Numbered from the stretch's first letter, positions 6,278-18,817 are shown. The stretch is 64,000 bases of DNA from Pseudonocardia sp. EC080619-01 (GCF_001420995.1 NZ_CP012184.1:4138501-4202500); one strand, 5' to 3'. Numbers and translations: made by a program. The notes: generated from the sequence alone by a model not told the origin.

Positions 6278-8932
6278 ATGGACATCGCCGCCGCGGTCGT
6301 CGTCGACCTGGACCGGATCGGCCGGAGTGAGCACGCCGACGTCGGCGGGAAGGCGGCGAACCTCGGCGAGCTCCTCCGCGGCGGCTTCCGCGTCCCGGAG
6401 GGGTTCTGCATCCGCACCGACGCCTACCGCCGGGTCGCGGCGCAGGCGCGGCCCGGCCTCGCCGCCGACCCCCGCGCGGCCCGTGAGGCGCTGCTCGCCG
6501 CCCCGGTGCCCGACGACGTCGCCGGTGCCGTGCTCACCGCCTACCGGGCGCTGGGCCCGGACGTCCCGGTCGCCGTCCGGTCCTCGGCCACCGCCGAGGA
6601 CCTGCCCACCGCGAGCTTCGCGGGGCAGCAGGACACCTACCTCAACGTCGTCGGCGAAGCCGCCCTGCTGGACGCGGTCCGGCGGTGCTGGGCCTCGCTC
6701 TGGACCGACCGGGCGGTGGAGTACCGCGCACGCAACGGGATCGGGGACGACGGCGTCGCGCTGGCCGTCGTCGTCCAGCGGATGGTCGACGCCGCGGTGG
6801 CGGGCGTGCTGTTCACCGCGGACCCGGTCGGTGGGCAGCGGACCCGGACCGTGATCGACGCGGCACCGGGGCTCGGCGAGGCCGTCGTCTCCGGGGCGGT
6901 GAACCCGGACCACGTCGTCGTCGAGGGCGACGGGACGGTCTCCGGATACCGGCCGGGGGACAAGACGGTGGCGGTGCGGGCGGTCGCCGGGGGCGGCGTC
7001 ACGCGGGTCACGTCCGGTGCGGACCCGGAGCACTGCCTGGCCCCGGCGTCGATCGCGGAGCTCGTGGCGCTCGGCAGGCGGATCGAGACGCACTTCGGCG
7101 CCCCGCAGGACATCGAGTGGGCGCTCGACGACCGCGGCACGCTGTGGACCACCCAGTCCCGCCCGATCACGACGCTCCACCCGCTGCCCCCGCCGGCCGG
7201 CCCGGGTCTCCGGGTGCACGTCTGCGTGAGCCTCGCGCAGGGGCTGACCGGCCCGCTGACGGCGGGCGGGATCTCGGCGTTCCGGGTGATCGGTTCCCGG
7301 GCGTCCGAGGGGCTCTTCGGGGTCCCGGTCGCCGACCCGGCCGCGGGACCGCCCGCGCTCGGCGAGGCCGGCGGACGGCTGTTCGTCGACATCACGCCCG
7401 CGCTGCGCAGCGCGCCCGGGCGGCGGATCCTCCCGGCCGTGCTGGACGTCATGGAGGCCCGTTCCGCGGTCGTCCTGCGCGGACTGTCCGACCGGCCGGA
7501 ACTGTCGGTGCGCACGCGGTCGTGGCGGCCGTTCCTCGTCCGGCTGACGCGGACCCTGCTCCACCTCCGGGTGCCGTTCCGGGTCGCGGGCGCGCTGGTC
7601 AGCCCTGCGGCGGGGCTGCGGCACGTCGGCCGCGCCGGGCGCCGGATCCGCGCCCACCCGGCGTGCCGGCCGGGTGCGGACGGGCGGGAGCGGCTGGACC
7701 ACGTCGTCCGCACGCTGGGCGAGGTGTTCGCGGTGCTCCCGACAGTGGTGCCGGTCGCCGGCGCCGGGTTCGTCGCACTCGGCGCGGCACGGGTCCTGGC
7801 CGGGCCGGACCTGGACCCCGCCGCCGTCCACGAGGTGCTGCGCTCGTTGCCGCACAACTGCACGACCGCGATGGACCTGGAGCTGTGGGCGGTCGCGACG
7901 CGGGTGCGGACCGAGCCGGCGTCGGTCGCCCTGCTGCTCGGCACCGGGCCCGCGGAGCTCGCCGACCGGCACCGGCGGCGGGCGCTGCCGCCGCTGCTGA
8001 CCGCCGAGCTGGACGGCTTCCTCGCCGAGCACGGGCACCGGGCCGTCGCCGAGATCGACCTGGGGGCGCCCCGCTGGTCCGACGACCCGTCGTACCTGCT
8101 CGGGGTGCTCGCCAACTACCTGCGCACCGACGATCCGGACGCCGCCCCGGACGTCCGCTTCGCCCGCGGGGCCCGTGCCGCCGAGACCGCCGTCGACGAC
8201 GTCGTCGCCCGGGTGCGGCAGCGGTCCGCGGTCCGGGCCCTCGCCGTGCGGTTCGCGCTCGGACGGACGCGGCGCCTGGCCGGTCTGCGCGAGGAGCACA
8301 AGGACCTGCTGGTGCGGATGCTCGCCGTCGCCCGGGCCGATCTCGCCGCCGCCGGCGCCGAGCTGACGGCGCGCGACCTGCTGGACGGACCGGACGACGT
8401 GTTCGACCTGCAGCTCGCCGAGATCCGCTCGGTCCTGGACGGCGACAGAGACGGCGACGGTGCCGTCGTGCCCGGTGACCTCCGCTCGCTGGTCGCGACC
8501 CGCCGGGCCGGACGGGAACGGGAGCGGGCGCGACGGCACGTCCCGCGGGTCCTGCTCTCCGACGGCACCGAGCCCGAGGCGCTCGCCGCCGCCGGCACCG
8601 GTGCCCCGGGCGCGCTGCTCGGGTCGGCGGCCTCGGCGGGGATCGCGACCGGGCCCGCGCGGGTCGTGCTCGACCCGGTCGGCGCGCACCTGGAACCCGG
8701 CGAGATCCTCGTCTGCCCGTCGACGGATCCCGGCTGGACGCCGCTGTTCCTCACCGCGGGCGGGCTCGTGATGGAGATGGGCGGCTCGAACTCGCACGGT
8801 GCCGTCGTCGCCAGGGAGTACGGGATCCCGGCCGTCGTCGGCGTGGCCGGTGCGACGGAGCGGATCGGCACCGGGGCGACGGTGACGGTCGACGGCGCGG
8901 CCGGCGAGGTGCGCCTCGCGGCCGCGCCGTGA
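6278..8932 (+). CDS. PEP-synthase/rifampin-phosphotransferase-like enzyme
   Basis: An 884-residue three-part enzyme. Residues 1-310 are an ATP-grasp/PEP-synthase N domain (GGKAANLGELLRGGFRVPEGF, then AVRSSATAEDLPTASFAGQQDTYLN). A long middle region (about 330-770) resembles the substrate domain of rifampin phosphotransferases. Residues ~780-884 are the swivelling phosphohistidine domain, with EMGGSNSHGAVVAREYGIP placing the catalytic His at about 840. Length and order match rifampin phosphotransferase (about 865 aa; ATP plus rifampin to AMP, 21-phosphorifampin and phosphate) better than housekeeping PEP synthase, but other substrates are possible. The ATG follows TAACGT by 5 bases, hinting at leaderless expression. 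It converges on ilvD. Confidence 0.75.
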   Translation: MDIAAAVVVDLDRIGRSEHADVGGKAANLGELLRGGFRVPEGFCIRTDAYRRVAAQARPGLAADPRAAREALLAAPVPDDVAGAVLTAYRALGPDVPVAVRSSATAEDLPTASFAGQQDTYLNVVGEAALLDAVRRCWASLWTDRAVEYRARNGIGDDGVALAVVVQRMVDAAVAGVLFTADPVGGQRTRTVIDAAPGLGEAVVSGAVNPDHVVVEGDGTVSGYRPGDKTVAVRAVAGGGVTRVTSGADPEHCLAPASIAELVALGRRIETHFGAPQDIEWALDDRGTLWTTQSRPITTLHPLPPPAGPGLRVHVCVSLAQGLTGPLTAGGISAFRVIGSRASEGLFGVPVADPAAGPPALGEAGGRLFVDITPALRSAPGRRILPAVLDVMEARSAVVLRGLSDRPELSVRTRSWRPFLVRLTRTLLHLRVPFRVAGALVSPAAGLRHVGRAGRRIRAHPACRPGADGRERLDHVVRTLGEVFAVLPTVVPVAGAGFVALGAARVLAGPDLDPAAVHEVLRSLPHNCTTAMDLELWAVATRVRTEPASVALLLGTGPAELADRHRRRALPPLLTAELDGFLAEHGHRAVAEIDLGAPRWSDDPSYLLGVLANYLRTDDPDAAPDVRFARGARAAETAVDDVVARVRQRSAVRALAVRFALGRTRRLAGLREEHKDLLVRMLAVARADLAAAGAELTARDLLDGPDDVFDLQLAEIRSVLDGDRDGDGAVVPGDLRSLVATRRAGRERERARRHVPRVLLSDGTEPEALAAAGTGAPGALLGSAASAGIATGPARVVLDPVGAHLEPGEILVCPSTDPGWTPLFLTAGGLVMEMGGSNSHGAVVAREYGIPAVVGVAGATERIGTGATVTVDGAAGEVRLAAAP

Positions 8933-8960
8933 TCAGGACCGGCGGGTCAGGATCGGCGGG

Positions 8961-10802
8961 TCAGGGGATGCGGCGGACGGCGCCGGTGTCGGCGCTCGTC
9001 GCCAGGTGGGCATAGGCCTGCAGGGCCCGGCTCACCGGACGCTGCCGGTCCTTCGGCTGCCACGGCCGCTCGCTCGACTCCATCTTGCCGCGCCGGTCGG
9101 CCAGCACCTCCGGGTCGACGAGCAGTTCCAGCGAGCGGGCGCGGACGTCCAGCCGGACCCGGTCGCCGTTCTCCACCAGGCCGATCGTCCCGCCGGCCGC
9201 TGCCTCGGGGGAGACGTGTCCGACCGAGATGCCGGACGACCCGCCGGAGAACCGGCCGTCGGTGATCAGCGCGCAGGTCTTCCCGAGACCGGCGCCCTTG
9301 AGGAACGCGGTCGGGTGCAGCATCTCCTGCATGCCCGGGCCGCCCGAGGGGCCCTCGTACCGGATGACCAGCACGTCCCCGGCCTTGATCTCCTTCTTCA
9401 GGATCGCCGAGACCGCCTCCTCCTGGCTCTCCAGGACCACGGCCGGGCCCTCGAACTGCCAGATGTCCTCCGGGATGCCCGCGGTCTTGATGACCGCGCC
9501 GTCCTCGGAGAGGTTCCCGCGCAGCACGGCGAGACCTCCGTCCGGGGTGTAGGCGTGCTCGAGGTCCCGGATGCACCCGCCCGCGGCGTCGGTGTCCAGC
9601 GACGACCAGCGGTTCTCGGTCGAGAACGCCTCGGTGGTCCGGACCCCGCCCGGCGCGGCGTGGTACAGCTCGACGGCCGTCTCCGACGGCGAGCCGGAAC
9701 GGACGTCCCACTCGGTCAACCACTGCTGCAGCGACGGCGAGTGCGCGGTGTGCACATCCTCGTTCAGCAGCCCGGCCCGCCACAGCTCGCCCAGCAGCGC
9801 GGGGATGCCGCCGGCCCGGTGGACGTCCTCCATGTGGTAGTCCGAGTTCGGCGCCACCTTGCTCAGGCACGGCACCCGGCGGGAGATCGCGTCGATGTCG
9901 GCGAGCGTGAACTCGATCTCGCCCTCCTGCGCCGCGGCGAGGATGTGCAGCACGGTGTTGGTCGAACCGCCCATGGCGACGTCGAGTGCCATCGCGTTCT
10001 CGAACGCCTCGCGGGTCGCGATGTTGCGCGGCAGGGCCGTCGCGTCGTCGTCGCGGTACCAGCGGGTCGCCAGGTCCATCACGGTCCGGCCGGCGTTCAG
10101 GAACAGCTCGCGGCGGGCGGCGTGGGTGGCCAGTGTGGAGCCGTTGCCCGGCAGCGACAGCCCGAGCGCCTCGGTGAGGCAGTTCATCGAGTTCGCGGTG
10201 AACATCCCCGAGCAGGAGCCGCAGGTCGGGCAGGCCGACCGCTCCACCTCGGACAGGCCGGCGTCGTCCACCTCGGACGACGCCGACGCCGAGATCGCGG
10301 TGATCAGGTCGGTGGGCGCCTGCGCGACCCCGCCGACGACGACAGCCTTCCCGGCCTCCATCGGACCGCCGGAGACGAAGACGGTCGGGATGTTCAGCCG
10401 CATCGCGGCGTTCAGCATCCCCGGGGTGATCTTGTCGCAGTTGGAGATGCAGACCAGCGCGTCGGCGGCGTGCCCGTTGACCATGTACTCGACGGCGTCG
10501 GCGATCAGCTCGCGCGAGGGCAGCGAGTAGAGCATCCCGCCGTGGCCCATGGCGATGCCGTCGTCGACGGCGATCGTGTTGAACTCCCGCGCGATGCCGC
10601 CGGCCTCCTTCACCGCGCCTGCCACGAGGTCACCCATGTCCTTGAGGTGCACGTGTCCGGGCACGAACTGGGTGTAGGAGTTGGCGATCGCGACGATCGG
10701 CTTGCCGAAGTCGTCGTCCCCCATGCCGGTGGCGCGCCAGAGCGAACGCGCTCCGGCGGCGTTGCGGCCGTGGGTGGTGACGCGGGAACGCAGGGCGGGC
10801 AT
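8961..10802 (-). CDS. ilvD: Dihydroxy-acid dehydratase
   Basis: A 613-residue Fe-S enzyme that dehydrates 2,3-dihydroxy-3-methylbutanoate and -pentanoate to the 2-oxoacid precursors of valine and isoleucine. Family landmarks are intact: [20 protein letters not shown] at the N-terminus, cluster ligands in [13 protein letters not shown] and [19 protein letters not shown], and [20 protein letters not shown] near the C-terminus. The length matches E. coli IlvD (616). The frame is open for another 70 codons upstream, but that extension is Pro/Arg-rich and unconserved, so ATG 10802 is preferred. It stands apart from ilvBNC and on the opposite strand. Confidence 0.95.
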   Translation of the reverse strand: MPALRSRVTTHGRNAAGARSLWRATGMGDDDFGKPIVAIANSYTQFVPGHVHLKDMGDLVAGAVKEAGGIAREFNTIAVDDGIAMGHGGMLYSLPSRELIADAVEYMVNGHAADALVCISNCDKITPGMLNAAMRLNIPTVFVSGGPMEAGKAVVVGGVAQAPTDLITAISASASSEVDDAGLSEVERSACPTCGSCSGMFTANSMNCLTEALGLSLPGNGSTLATHAARRELFLNAGRTVMDLATRWYRDDDATALPRNIATREAFENAMALDVAMGGSTNTVLHILAAAQEGEIEFTLADIDAISRRVPCLSKVAPNSDYHMEDVHRAGGIPALLGELWRAGLLNEDVHTAHSPSLQQWLTEWDVRSGSPSETAVELYHAAPGGVRTTEAFSTENRWSSLDTDAAGGCIRDLEHAYTPDGGLAVLRGNLSEDGAVIKTAGIPEDIWQFEGPAVVLESQEEAVSAILKKEIKAGDVLVIRYEGPSGGPGMQEMLHPTAFLKGAGLGKTCALITDGRFSGGSSGISVGHVSPEAAAGGTIGLVENGDRVRLDVRARSLELLVDPEVLADRRGKMESSERPWQPKDRQRPVSRALQAYAHLATSADTGAVRRIP

Positions 10803-11190
10803 CGGCTCTGTTCTCCAGGCTCGGTCGGTACGGCGCCCGGGCGGCGGGCACCGGGACGGATGCGTGCTGCACGGTCCGGGTGGGCGCGTCGCGGTGGTGG
10901 TGGGCGGCCGGCCCCGGGCCGGTGCGCGGCGGCGCGGGGCGGGTCGGCGCCCGGGCGGCTCGTCGCGTGCCGGTCGCGCCCAACCGTACGCTCCGTGGCC
11001 GCGTCCCGGTGGCACGGGTGACCTGGTCGACGGGTGGCGCCCGCTCCGCCGAACGCCCGGCGCGGCAGCCCCGCCCGGTCGATTGCGACCGCCACGCCAC
11101 CAGGGCTATCCAGGAGTGCCCGGTCGTCGCCGCCGGGCGATCCGGGGAGTCGCCGCGCACCGTTCACCGTCGAACAGCGAGGACCCTCCG
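10803..11190 (+). other. Divergent intergenic region between ilvD and the SBP56 gene
   Basis: 388 bases with no supported gene; the open frames on both strands are Arg/Pro-rich products of high GC. A possible plus-strand promoter is TTGCGA (11083-11088) and TATCCA (11107-11112) with an 18-base spacer, which would serve the SBP56 gene. I found no clear promoter, operator or Ile/Leu/Val-rich leader for ilvD here, in contrast to ilvB. Confidence 0.4.
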
Positions 11191-12606
11191 ATGAGCACTC
11201 CGACCACGGACCCGACCTTCTACCGCTCCGCGGCCGAGGCCGCTGCCGCACCGCCCGAGCAGCTCGCCTACGTGGCCGCGTTCGACCGGTCCGGGCAGCG
11301 CGACGACGCGATGGTCGTCGTCGACGTCGCCCCCGGCTCGTCGAGCTACGGGCGGGTGGTCGGCTGGACGCCGGTGCCCGGCGGCGGCGAGCTGCACCAC
11401 TTCGGGTGGAACGCCTGCTCCAGCGCGCTGGCGCACGAGGGCCACGGGACGGACGGGCTCGCCCGCCGTTACCTGCTGGTGCCGGGCCTGCGGTCGTCGG
11501 ACGTCCACGTCCTGGACACCGAGCCGGACCCGCGGGCGCCGCGGCTGGTGCGCACGGTCGGCGCGAAGGAGCTGTCCGAGCGGGCCGGGTACTCCCGTCC
11601 GCACACCCTGCACTGCGGTCCGGACGGTGTCTTCATGACGTGCCTGGGCGGTGACGAGGGCGACGACGACGGCCCGGGCGGCATCGCGCTGCTCGACCAC
11701 GACACGTTCGAGGTGCTGCGGGCATGGGAGACCGACCGCGGCCCGCAGCACTTCCACTACGACGCCTGGTGGCACCTCAACCGCAACGTGCTGATCTCCA
11801 GCGAGTGGGGGAGCCCGTCGATGATCGAGGACGGGCTGCAGCCGGAGCTGCTGCTGAGCAACGCCTACGGGCACGCGATCCACTTCTGGGACCTGGCCGA
11901 GGGCCGGCACCTCCAGCGCGTCGACCTGGGGGCCCGGCAGCAGATGGCCCTGGAGGTCCGGCCGTCGCACGATCCGGAGGCGACCTGGGGCTTCGTCGGT
12001 GTGGTGATCTCCACCGAGGACCTGTCCGGCTCGGTGTGGCGCTGGTACCTCGACGAGGCCGCGGGGGAGTGGAAGGCGGAGAAGGTCATCACGATCCCCG
12101 CCGAGCCGGCGGCCACGGAGCAGCTGCCGCCCGCGTTGCAGCCGTTCGGCGCCGTGCCGCCGATCGTGACCGACATCGACCTCTCGGTCGACGACCGCTT
12201 CCTGTACGTGTCCTGCTGGGGCACCGGGGAGCTGAAGCAGTTCGACGTGTCCGACCCCGCGCGCCCGCGCGAGACCGGATCGGTGCGCCTCGGCGGGATC
12301 GTGGAACGCACCCCGCACCCGGCCCGTCCGGAGCTGCCGCTGGCCGGGGGCCCGCAGATGGTGGAGGTCAGCCGGGACGGGCGGCGGGTCTACTTCACGA
12401 ACTCGCTCTACGGCGCGCTGGACGACCAGTTCTACCCCGACGGGGTCGGCGCCTGGATGGCCAAGCTGGACGCCGGCCCGGCCGGCGGGCTGTCCGTCGA
12501 CACCGCCTTCTTCCCGCACGGCGACGAGTTCCGCGGCCTGCGGGTGCACCAGGTCCGGCTGCAGGGCGGGGACGCGTCGTCCGACTCGTACTGCCACCGC
12601 AGCTGA
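11191..12606 (+). CDS. Selenium-binding protein 56 family (methanethiol-oxidase-like)
   Basis: A 471-residue protein of the SBP56 beta-propeller family, whose studied bacterial and human members are copper-dependent methanethiol oxidases (methanethiol plus O2 to formaldehyde, H2S and H2O2). The family motif LHHFGWNACSS is present at about residues 68-78, then RPHTLHCGPDG and the His-rich GPQHFHYDAWWHLNRN, which probably provides metal ligands. The C-terminal HQVRLQGGDASSDSYCHRS is typical. The second Cys of the CSSC seen in vertebrate SELENBP1 is Ala here. No signal peptide is visible. The ATG has a GAGGA about 9 bases upstream. Confidence 0.85.
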   Translation: MSTPTTDPTFYRSAAEAAAAPPEQLAYVAAFDRSGQRDDAMVVVDVAPGSSSYGRVVGWTPVPGGGELHHFGWNACSSALAHEGHGTDGLARRYLLVPGLRSSDVHVLDTEPDPRAPRLVRTVGAKELSERAGYSRPHTLHCGPDGVFMTCLGGDEGDDDGPGGIALLDHDTFEVLRAWETDRGPQHFHYDAWWHLNRNVLISSEWGSPSMIEDGLQPELLLSNAYGHAIHFWDLAEGRHLQRVDLGARQQMALEVRPSHDPEATWGFVGVVISTEDLSGSVWRWYLDEAAGEWKAEKVITIPAEPAATEQLPPALQPFGAVPPIVTDIDLSVDDRFLYVSCWGTGELKQFDVSDPARPRETGSVRLGGIVERTPHPARPELPLAGGPQMVEVSRDGRRVYFTNSLYGALDDQFYPDGVGAWMAKLDAGPAGGLSVDTAFFPHGDEFRGLRVHQVRLQGGDASSDSYCHRS

Positions 12607-12613
12607 GCGGGCG

Positions 12614-13129
12614 TCAGTCCCCGACGGGGTCGGTGATCCGGCCGCCGCTGGCCAGTGCCAGCGCCGGCAGGTCGCGGACGCGCACCGACGGCAGGACGAG
12701 CTCGGTGTCGTCGGCGAGCAGAGCGGTCACCGAGGAGCGCCGCGCCAGGCTCAGCCCGCGCACGTCGTCCCACCGCACGGTGCGCGAGCCCCGGAGGCTC
12801 CGCACCCGAAGCGAGTCGGGATCGACCGTCGTCCGCACCCACAGCACGCGGCCGATGATCGCGATGGGCACGAGCAGTGCCAGCCAGAAGTACGGGACGC
12901 TGAACAGCAGCGGGAGCGCGCCGACCACGGTCACCAGGACGACGAAGATCGTCAGCCGGGACGGCGTGAAGACCAGCGCCCGCGCGCCCTCGCGGACCTG
13001 GTGCCCCTCGGCCCGGACCTTCGGTGTCGGCACGACCGCGCCGTCCACATCCTGGGAACCGGTGGCGACAGGAGCGAGGTCCTCCGCCTGGGCGGTCGTG
13101 CCGGCCTCGCGATCATCGGTGCTGCTCAC
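12614..13129 (-). CDS. PH-domain membrane protein (Cfp6-like)
   Basis: A 171-residue protein. A hydrophilic ~50-residue N-terminus is followed by two close hydrophobic segments (about residues 58-92, IFVVLVTVVGALPLLFS and FWLALLVPIAIIGRVLW) and a C-terminal bacterial PH domain (VDPDSLRVRSLRGSRTVRWDDVRGLSL). M. tuberculosis has the PH-type Cfp6 (Rv3004) in the same position beside ilvB1, which supports orthology. Molecular role unknown. It uses a GTG start, diverges from the ilvBNC promoter, and its stop is 7 bases from the convergent SBP56 gene. Confidence 0.75.
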   Translation of the reverse strand: MSSTDDREAGTTAQAEDLAPVATGSQDVDGAVVPTPKVRAEGHQVREGARALVFTPSRLTIFVVLVTVVGALPLLFSVPYFWLALLVPIAIIGRVLWVRTTVDPDSLRVRSLRGSRTVRWDDVRGLSLARRSSVTALLADDTELVLPSVRVRDLPALALASGGRITDPVGD

Positions 13130-13184
13130 GACCCCAGTGTGACACCGCCGGACGGACGATCCCCACCGGAAGGGGTGCGGCCGA

Positions 13185-13215
13185 TTGACTCCGCGCGTGG
13201 GACGCGTGTTAGCGT
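13185..13215 (+). promoter_or_regulatory. Promoter of the ilvBNC leader
   Basis: TTGACT (13185-13190) and TAGCGT (13210-13215) with a 19-base spacer. The -10 ends 7 bases before the leader-peptide ATG (13223), so the transcript would begin at or next to that ATG. The leader peptide would then be translated without a ribosome-binding site. Confidence 0.6.
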
Positions 13216-13222
13216 CGTCGGC

Positions 13223-13270
13223 ATGTTCGCCGTTCGAATTCTCGTACTTCCCGGGCGCGTCGCCGCCTGA
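13223..13270 (+). CDS. ilvBNC attenuator leader peptide
   Basis: A 15-residue frame, MFAVRILVLPGRVAA. Five consecutive or near-consecutive codons specify Val, Ile, Leu, Val, Leu, and they are GTT, ATT, CTC, GTA, CTT, mostly codons that the surrounding genes avoid. Such a peptide stalls ribosomes when charged branched-chain tRNAs are scarce. Corynebacterium glutamicum ilvBNC is known to be attenuated through a 15-residue leader of the same character. The frame ends immediately before a hairpin and a Rho-independent terminator. It is too short for ordinary gene finders. Confidence 0.75.
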   Translation: MFAVRILVLPGRVAA

Positions 13271-13341
13271 GTTCGACCTACTCGAACGACGACGCGCTCA
13301 CCCTCGCACCAGCCCGGAGCACCGGGCGGCGGGGGTTTTTT
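13271..13341 (+). terminator. ilvBNC transcription attenuator
   Basis: Two hairpins follow the leader stop. The first is GTTCGA (13271-13276) with TCGAAC (13282-13287) around a 5-base loop. The second is GCCCGG (13312-13317) with CCGGGC (13322-13327), followed by GGCGGGGG and six T residues (13336-13341), a Rho-independent terminator 64 bases before ilvB. A GTTCGA copy inside the leader frame (13232-13237) can also pair with 13282-13287, giving mutually exclusive structures as expected for ribosome-controlled attenuation. Confidence 0.7.
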
Positions 13342-13404
13342 CATGTCCAGCACGGTTTCATGTCCGGCATCTGATCGACACGATCTCCAGCGAGGCAGAC
13401 CCCG

Positions 13405-16900
<3,496 letters not shown>

Positions 16901-16918
16901 GCCAGGCCAGGTGATCGA

Positions 16919-17045
16919 CTGCCGGACGCGTCCGGCAGGATGAACCCCGCGGGCCCCAGACGGCCCGCGGATGCCCGGGTCCGGACGCACCCATCCGGAC
17001 CAGGCGACGTGGAACCCCCGTACCGGCGACACCGGGCGGGGGTTT
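16919..17045 (+). terminator. Hairpin cluster ending the ilvBNC operon
   Basis: Three stems lie in the 293-base ilvC-serA gap: CTGCCGGA/TCCGGCAG around CGCG (16919-16938), a 9-bp stem CCGCGGGCC/GGCCCGCGG with a 6-base loop (16947-16970), and AACCCCCG/CGGGGGTT (17013-17044) followed by T residues. The third resembles an intrinsic terminator. The rest of the gap to the serA GTG (17194) holds a possible -10 TAGGAT (17131-17136) but no clear -35. Confidence 0.6.
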
Positions 17046-17193
17046 CGCGCGTCCGGGGCCGGGCGGGCGACCGGGGCTCCCGAGGGGGTCTCGCGGCTCA
17101 CGTCGGCACCGCGCCGGGCCGTCCCGGCCCTAGGATGGCCGTGGCCCGACGCAACGTACGACCACCACCCGACCCCGGGAGCACCTTCACACC

Positions 17194-18804
17194 GTGAGCA
17201 CCGTCGCCACTCACCCCCGTCCCGTCGTCCTGCTCGCCGAGAAGCTCGCGCCCTCCGCGGTCGAGCTCCTGGGCGACGGCGTCGAGATCCGCCACGTCGA
17301 CGGCACCGACCGCCCGGCGCTGCTGAAGGAGATCGCCGACGCGGACGCGCTGCTGGTCCGGTCCGCGACCCAGGTCGACGCCGAGGCGCTCGCGGCCTCG
17401 ACCCGGCTCAAGGTCGTCGCCCGCGCCGGTGTCGGCCTGGACAACGTCGACGTCGACGCCGCGACCTCGCGCGGCGTCATGGTCGTGAACGCGCCGACCT
17501 CCAACATCGTCTCCGCCGCCGAGCACGCGATCGCGCTGCTGCTGTCGGCGGCCCGGCACGTCCCCGCGGCGGACGCGTCGCTGCGGCAGGGGCAGTGGAA
17601 GCGGTCGTCGTACGGCGGGGTGGAACTGAACGGCAAGACCGCGGGCATCGTCGGGCTCGGCAAGATCGGGCAGCTGGTCGCGCAGCGGCTGGCCGCCTTC
17701 GGGATGAAGCTGGTCGCCTACGACCCCTACATCTCGCCGTCCCGCGCCGCCCAGCTCGGCATCGAGCTGCTGGAGCTCGACGAGCTGCTCCGCACCGCCG
17801 ACATGATCACGGTGCACCTGCCGAAGACCCCGGAGACGCTGGGGCTCATCGGCAAGGACCAGCTCGCGATCACCAAGCCGGGCGTGCTGATCGTGAACGC
17901 CGCCCGCGGCGGGCTGATCGACGAGGACGCGCTGGCCGAGGCCGTGCGCTCCGGGCACGTCGGCGGGGCCGGGGTCGACGTCTACGTCACCGAGCCGACG
18001 ACCGCGAGCCCGCTGTTCGAGCTGGAGAACGTCGTCGTCACCCCGCACCTGGGCGCCTCCACCGCGGAGGCCCAGGACCGGGCGGGCACCGACGTCGCGC
18101 GCTCGGTGCAGCTGGCGCTGGCCGGCGAGTTCGTGCCGGACGCGGTGAACGTGCAGGTCCACGGCGCCGTCGGCGAGGAGGTCCGGCCGTGGCTGCCGCT
18201 GGTGCAGAAGCTGGGGACGACGCTGCACGCCGTCGCCGGGCGGACGCCGAGCTCGGTGACCGTCGACATCGCGGGCGAGCTCGCCGGTGAGGACGTCTCG
18301 GTGCTGTCGCTGGCCGCGCTGCGCGGGGTGTTCACCCACGTCGTCGAGGACCAGGTCACGTTCGTCAACGTGCCGCGGCTCGCCGAGGACCGCGGGGTCT
18401 CGGTCGACCTGGCCACCACCCCGGAGAGCGCCAACCACCGCAGCGTCGTGCAGCTGCGCGGGGCCATGCCGGACGGCGAGTCGATCACCGTGTCCGGGAC
18501 CCTCACCGGCCGCGCCGAGGTGCAGAAGCTGGTCGAGATCAACGGGCGGCACTTCGACCTGCGGGCCGAGGGCGAGGTCGTCCTGCTCGAGTACACCGAC
18601 CGGCCGGGCGTGATGGGCCGGGTCGGCTCGTTGCTGGGCGAGGCCGCGGTGAACATCGAGGCGGCGCAGATCTCGCAGACCACCGAGGGCACCGACGCGC
18701 TCATGCTGCTGCGGGTGGACCGGCACATCGACCCGGCGGTGCTGGAGCCGATCGGCGCCTCGGTCGGCGCGCGGACGATCCGGCTGATCTCCTTCGACGA
18801 CTGA
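17194..18804 (+). CDS. serA: D-3-phosphoglycerate dehydrogenase
   Basis: A 536-residue type I enzyme oxidising 3-phosphoglycerate to 3-phosphohydroxypyruvate, the first step of serine synthesis. The substrate- and NAD-binding domains span residues ~1-310 (GLGKIGQLVAQRLAAFG Rossmann; NAARGGLIDEDAL; TPHLGASTAEAQ with the catalytic His). An ASB intervening domain (~320-455) and a C-terminal ACT domain (~460-530, LLEYTDRPGVMGRVGSLLGE) follow, as in M. tuberculosis SerA1, which is serine-inhibited. GTG start. The stop codon lies inside the second unit of a 17-bp tandem duplication. Confidence 0.95.
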   Translation: MSTVATHPRPVVLLAEKLAPSAVELLGDGVEIRHVDGTDRPALLKEIADADALLVRSATQVDAEALAASTRLKVVARAGVGLDNVDVDAATSRGVMVVNAPTSNIVSAAEHAIALLLSAARHVPAADASLRQGQWKRSSYGGVELNGKTAGIVGLGKIGQLVAQRLAAFGMKLVAYDPYISPSRAAQLGIELLELDELLRTADMITVHLPKTPETLGLIGKDQLAITKPGVLIVNAARGGLIDEDALAEAVRSGHVGGAGVDVYVTEPTTASPLFELENVVVTPHLGASTAEAQDRAGTDVARSVQLALAGEFVPDAVNVQVHGAVGEEVRPWLPLVQKLGTTLHAVAGRTPSSVTVDIAGELAGEDVSVLSLAALRGVFTHVVEDQVTFVNVPRLAEDRGVSVDLATTPESANHRSVVQLRGAMPDGESITVSGTLTGRAEVQKLVEINGRHFDLRAEGEVVLLEYTDRPGVMGRVGSLLGEAAVNIEAAQISQTTEGTDALMLLRVDRHIDPAVLEPIGASVGARTIRLISFDD

Positions 18805-18817
18805 TCTCCTTCGACGA
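18784..18817 (+). repeat. 17-bp perfect tandem duplication across the serA stop codon
   Basis: The unit CTGATCTCCTTCGACGA occurs twice back to back (18784-18800 and 18801-18817). The serA TGA (18802-18804) is in the second unit, read in another frame. With one unit only, the reading frame would run on past this point. Confidence 0.85.

Noticed and set aside
5861..8797. A 978-codon minus-strand frame opposite the PEP-synthase-like gene
   Set aside because: Arg/Gly/Asp-rich antisense shadow caused by high GC; the plus strand has full catalytic motifs.
8934..8961. Two copies of a 14-base unit CAGGAYCGGCGGGT between the convergent PEP-synthase-like gene and ilvD
   Set aside because: Only two imperfect units; likely chance or slippage in a GC-rich gap, with no evident function.
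10803..11015. N-terminal extension of ilvD by ~70 codons
   Set aside because: Pro/Arg-rich and unlike any IlvD; ATG 10802 matches the family start.
10803..11190. An attenuator for ilvD like that of ilvB
   Set aside because: No short Ile/Leu/Val-rich frame followed by a terminator with a T-run could be found on the minus strand.
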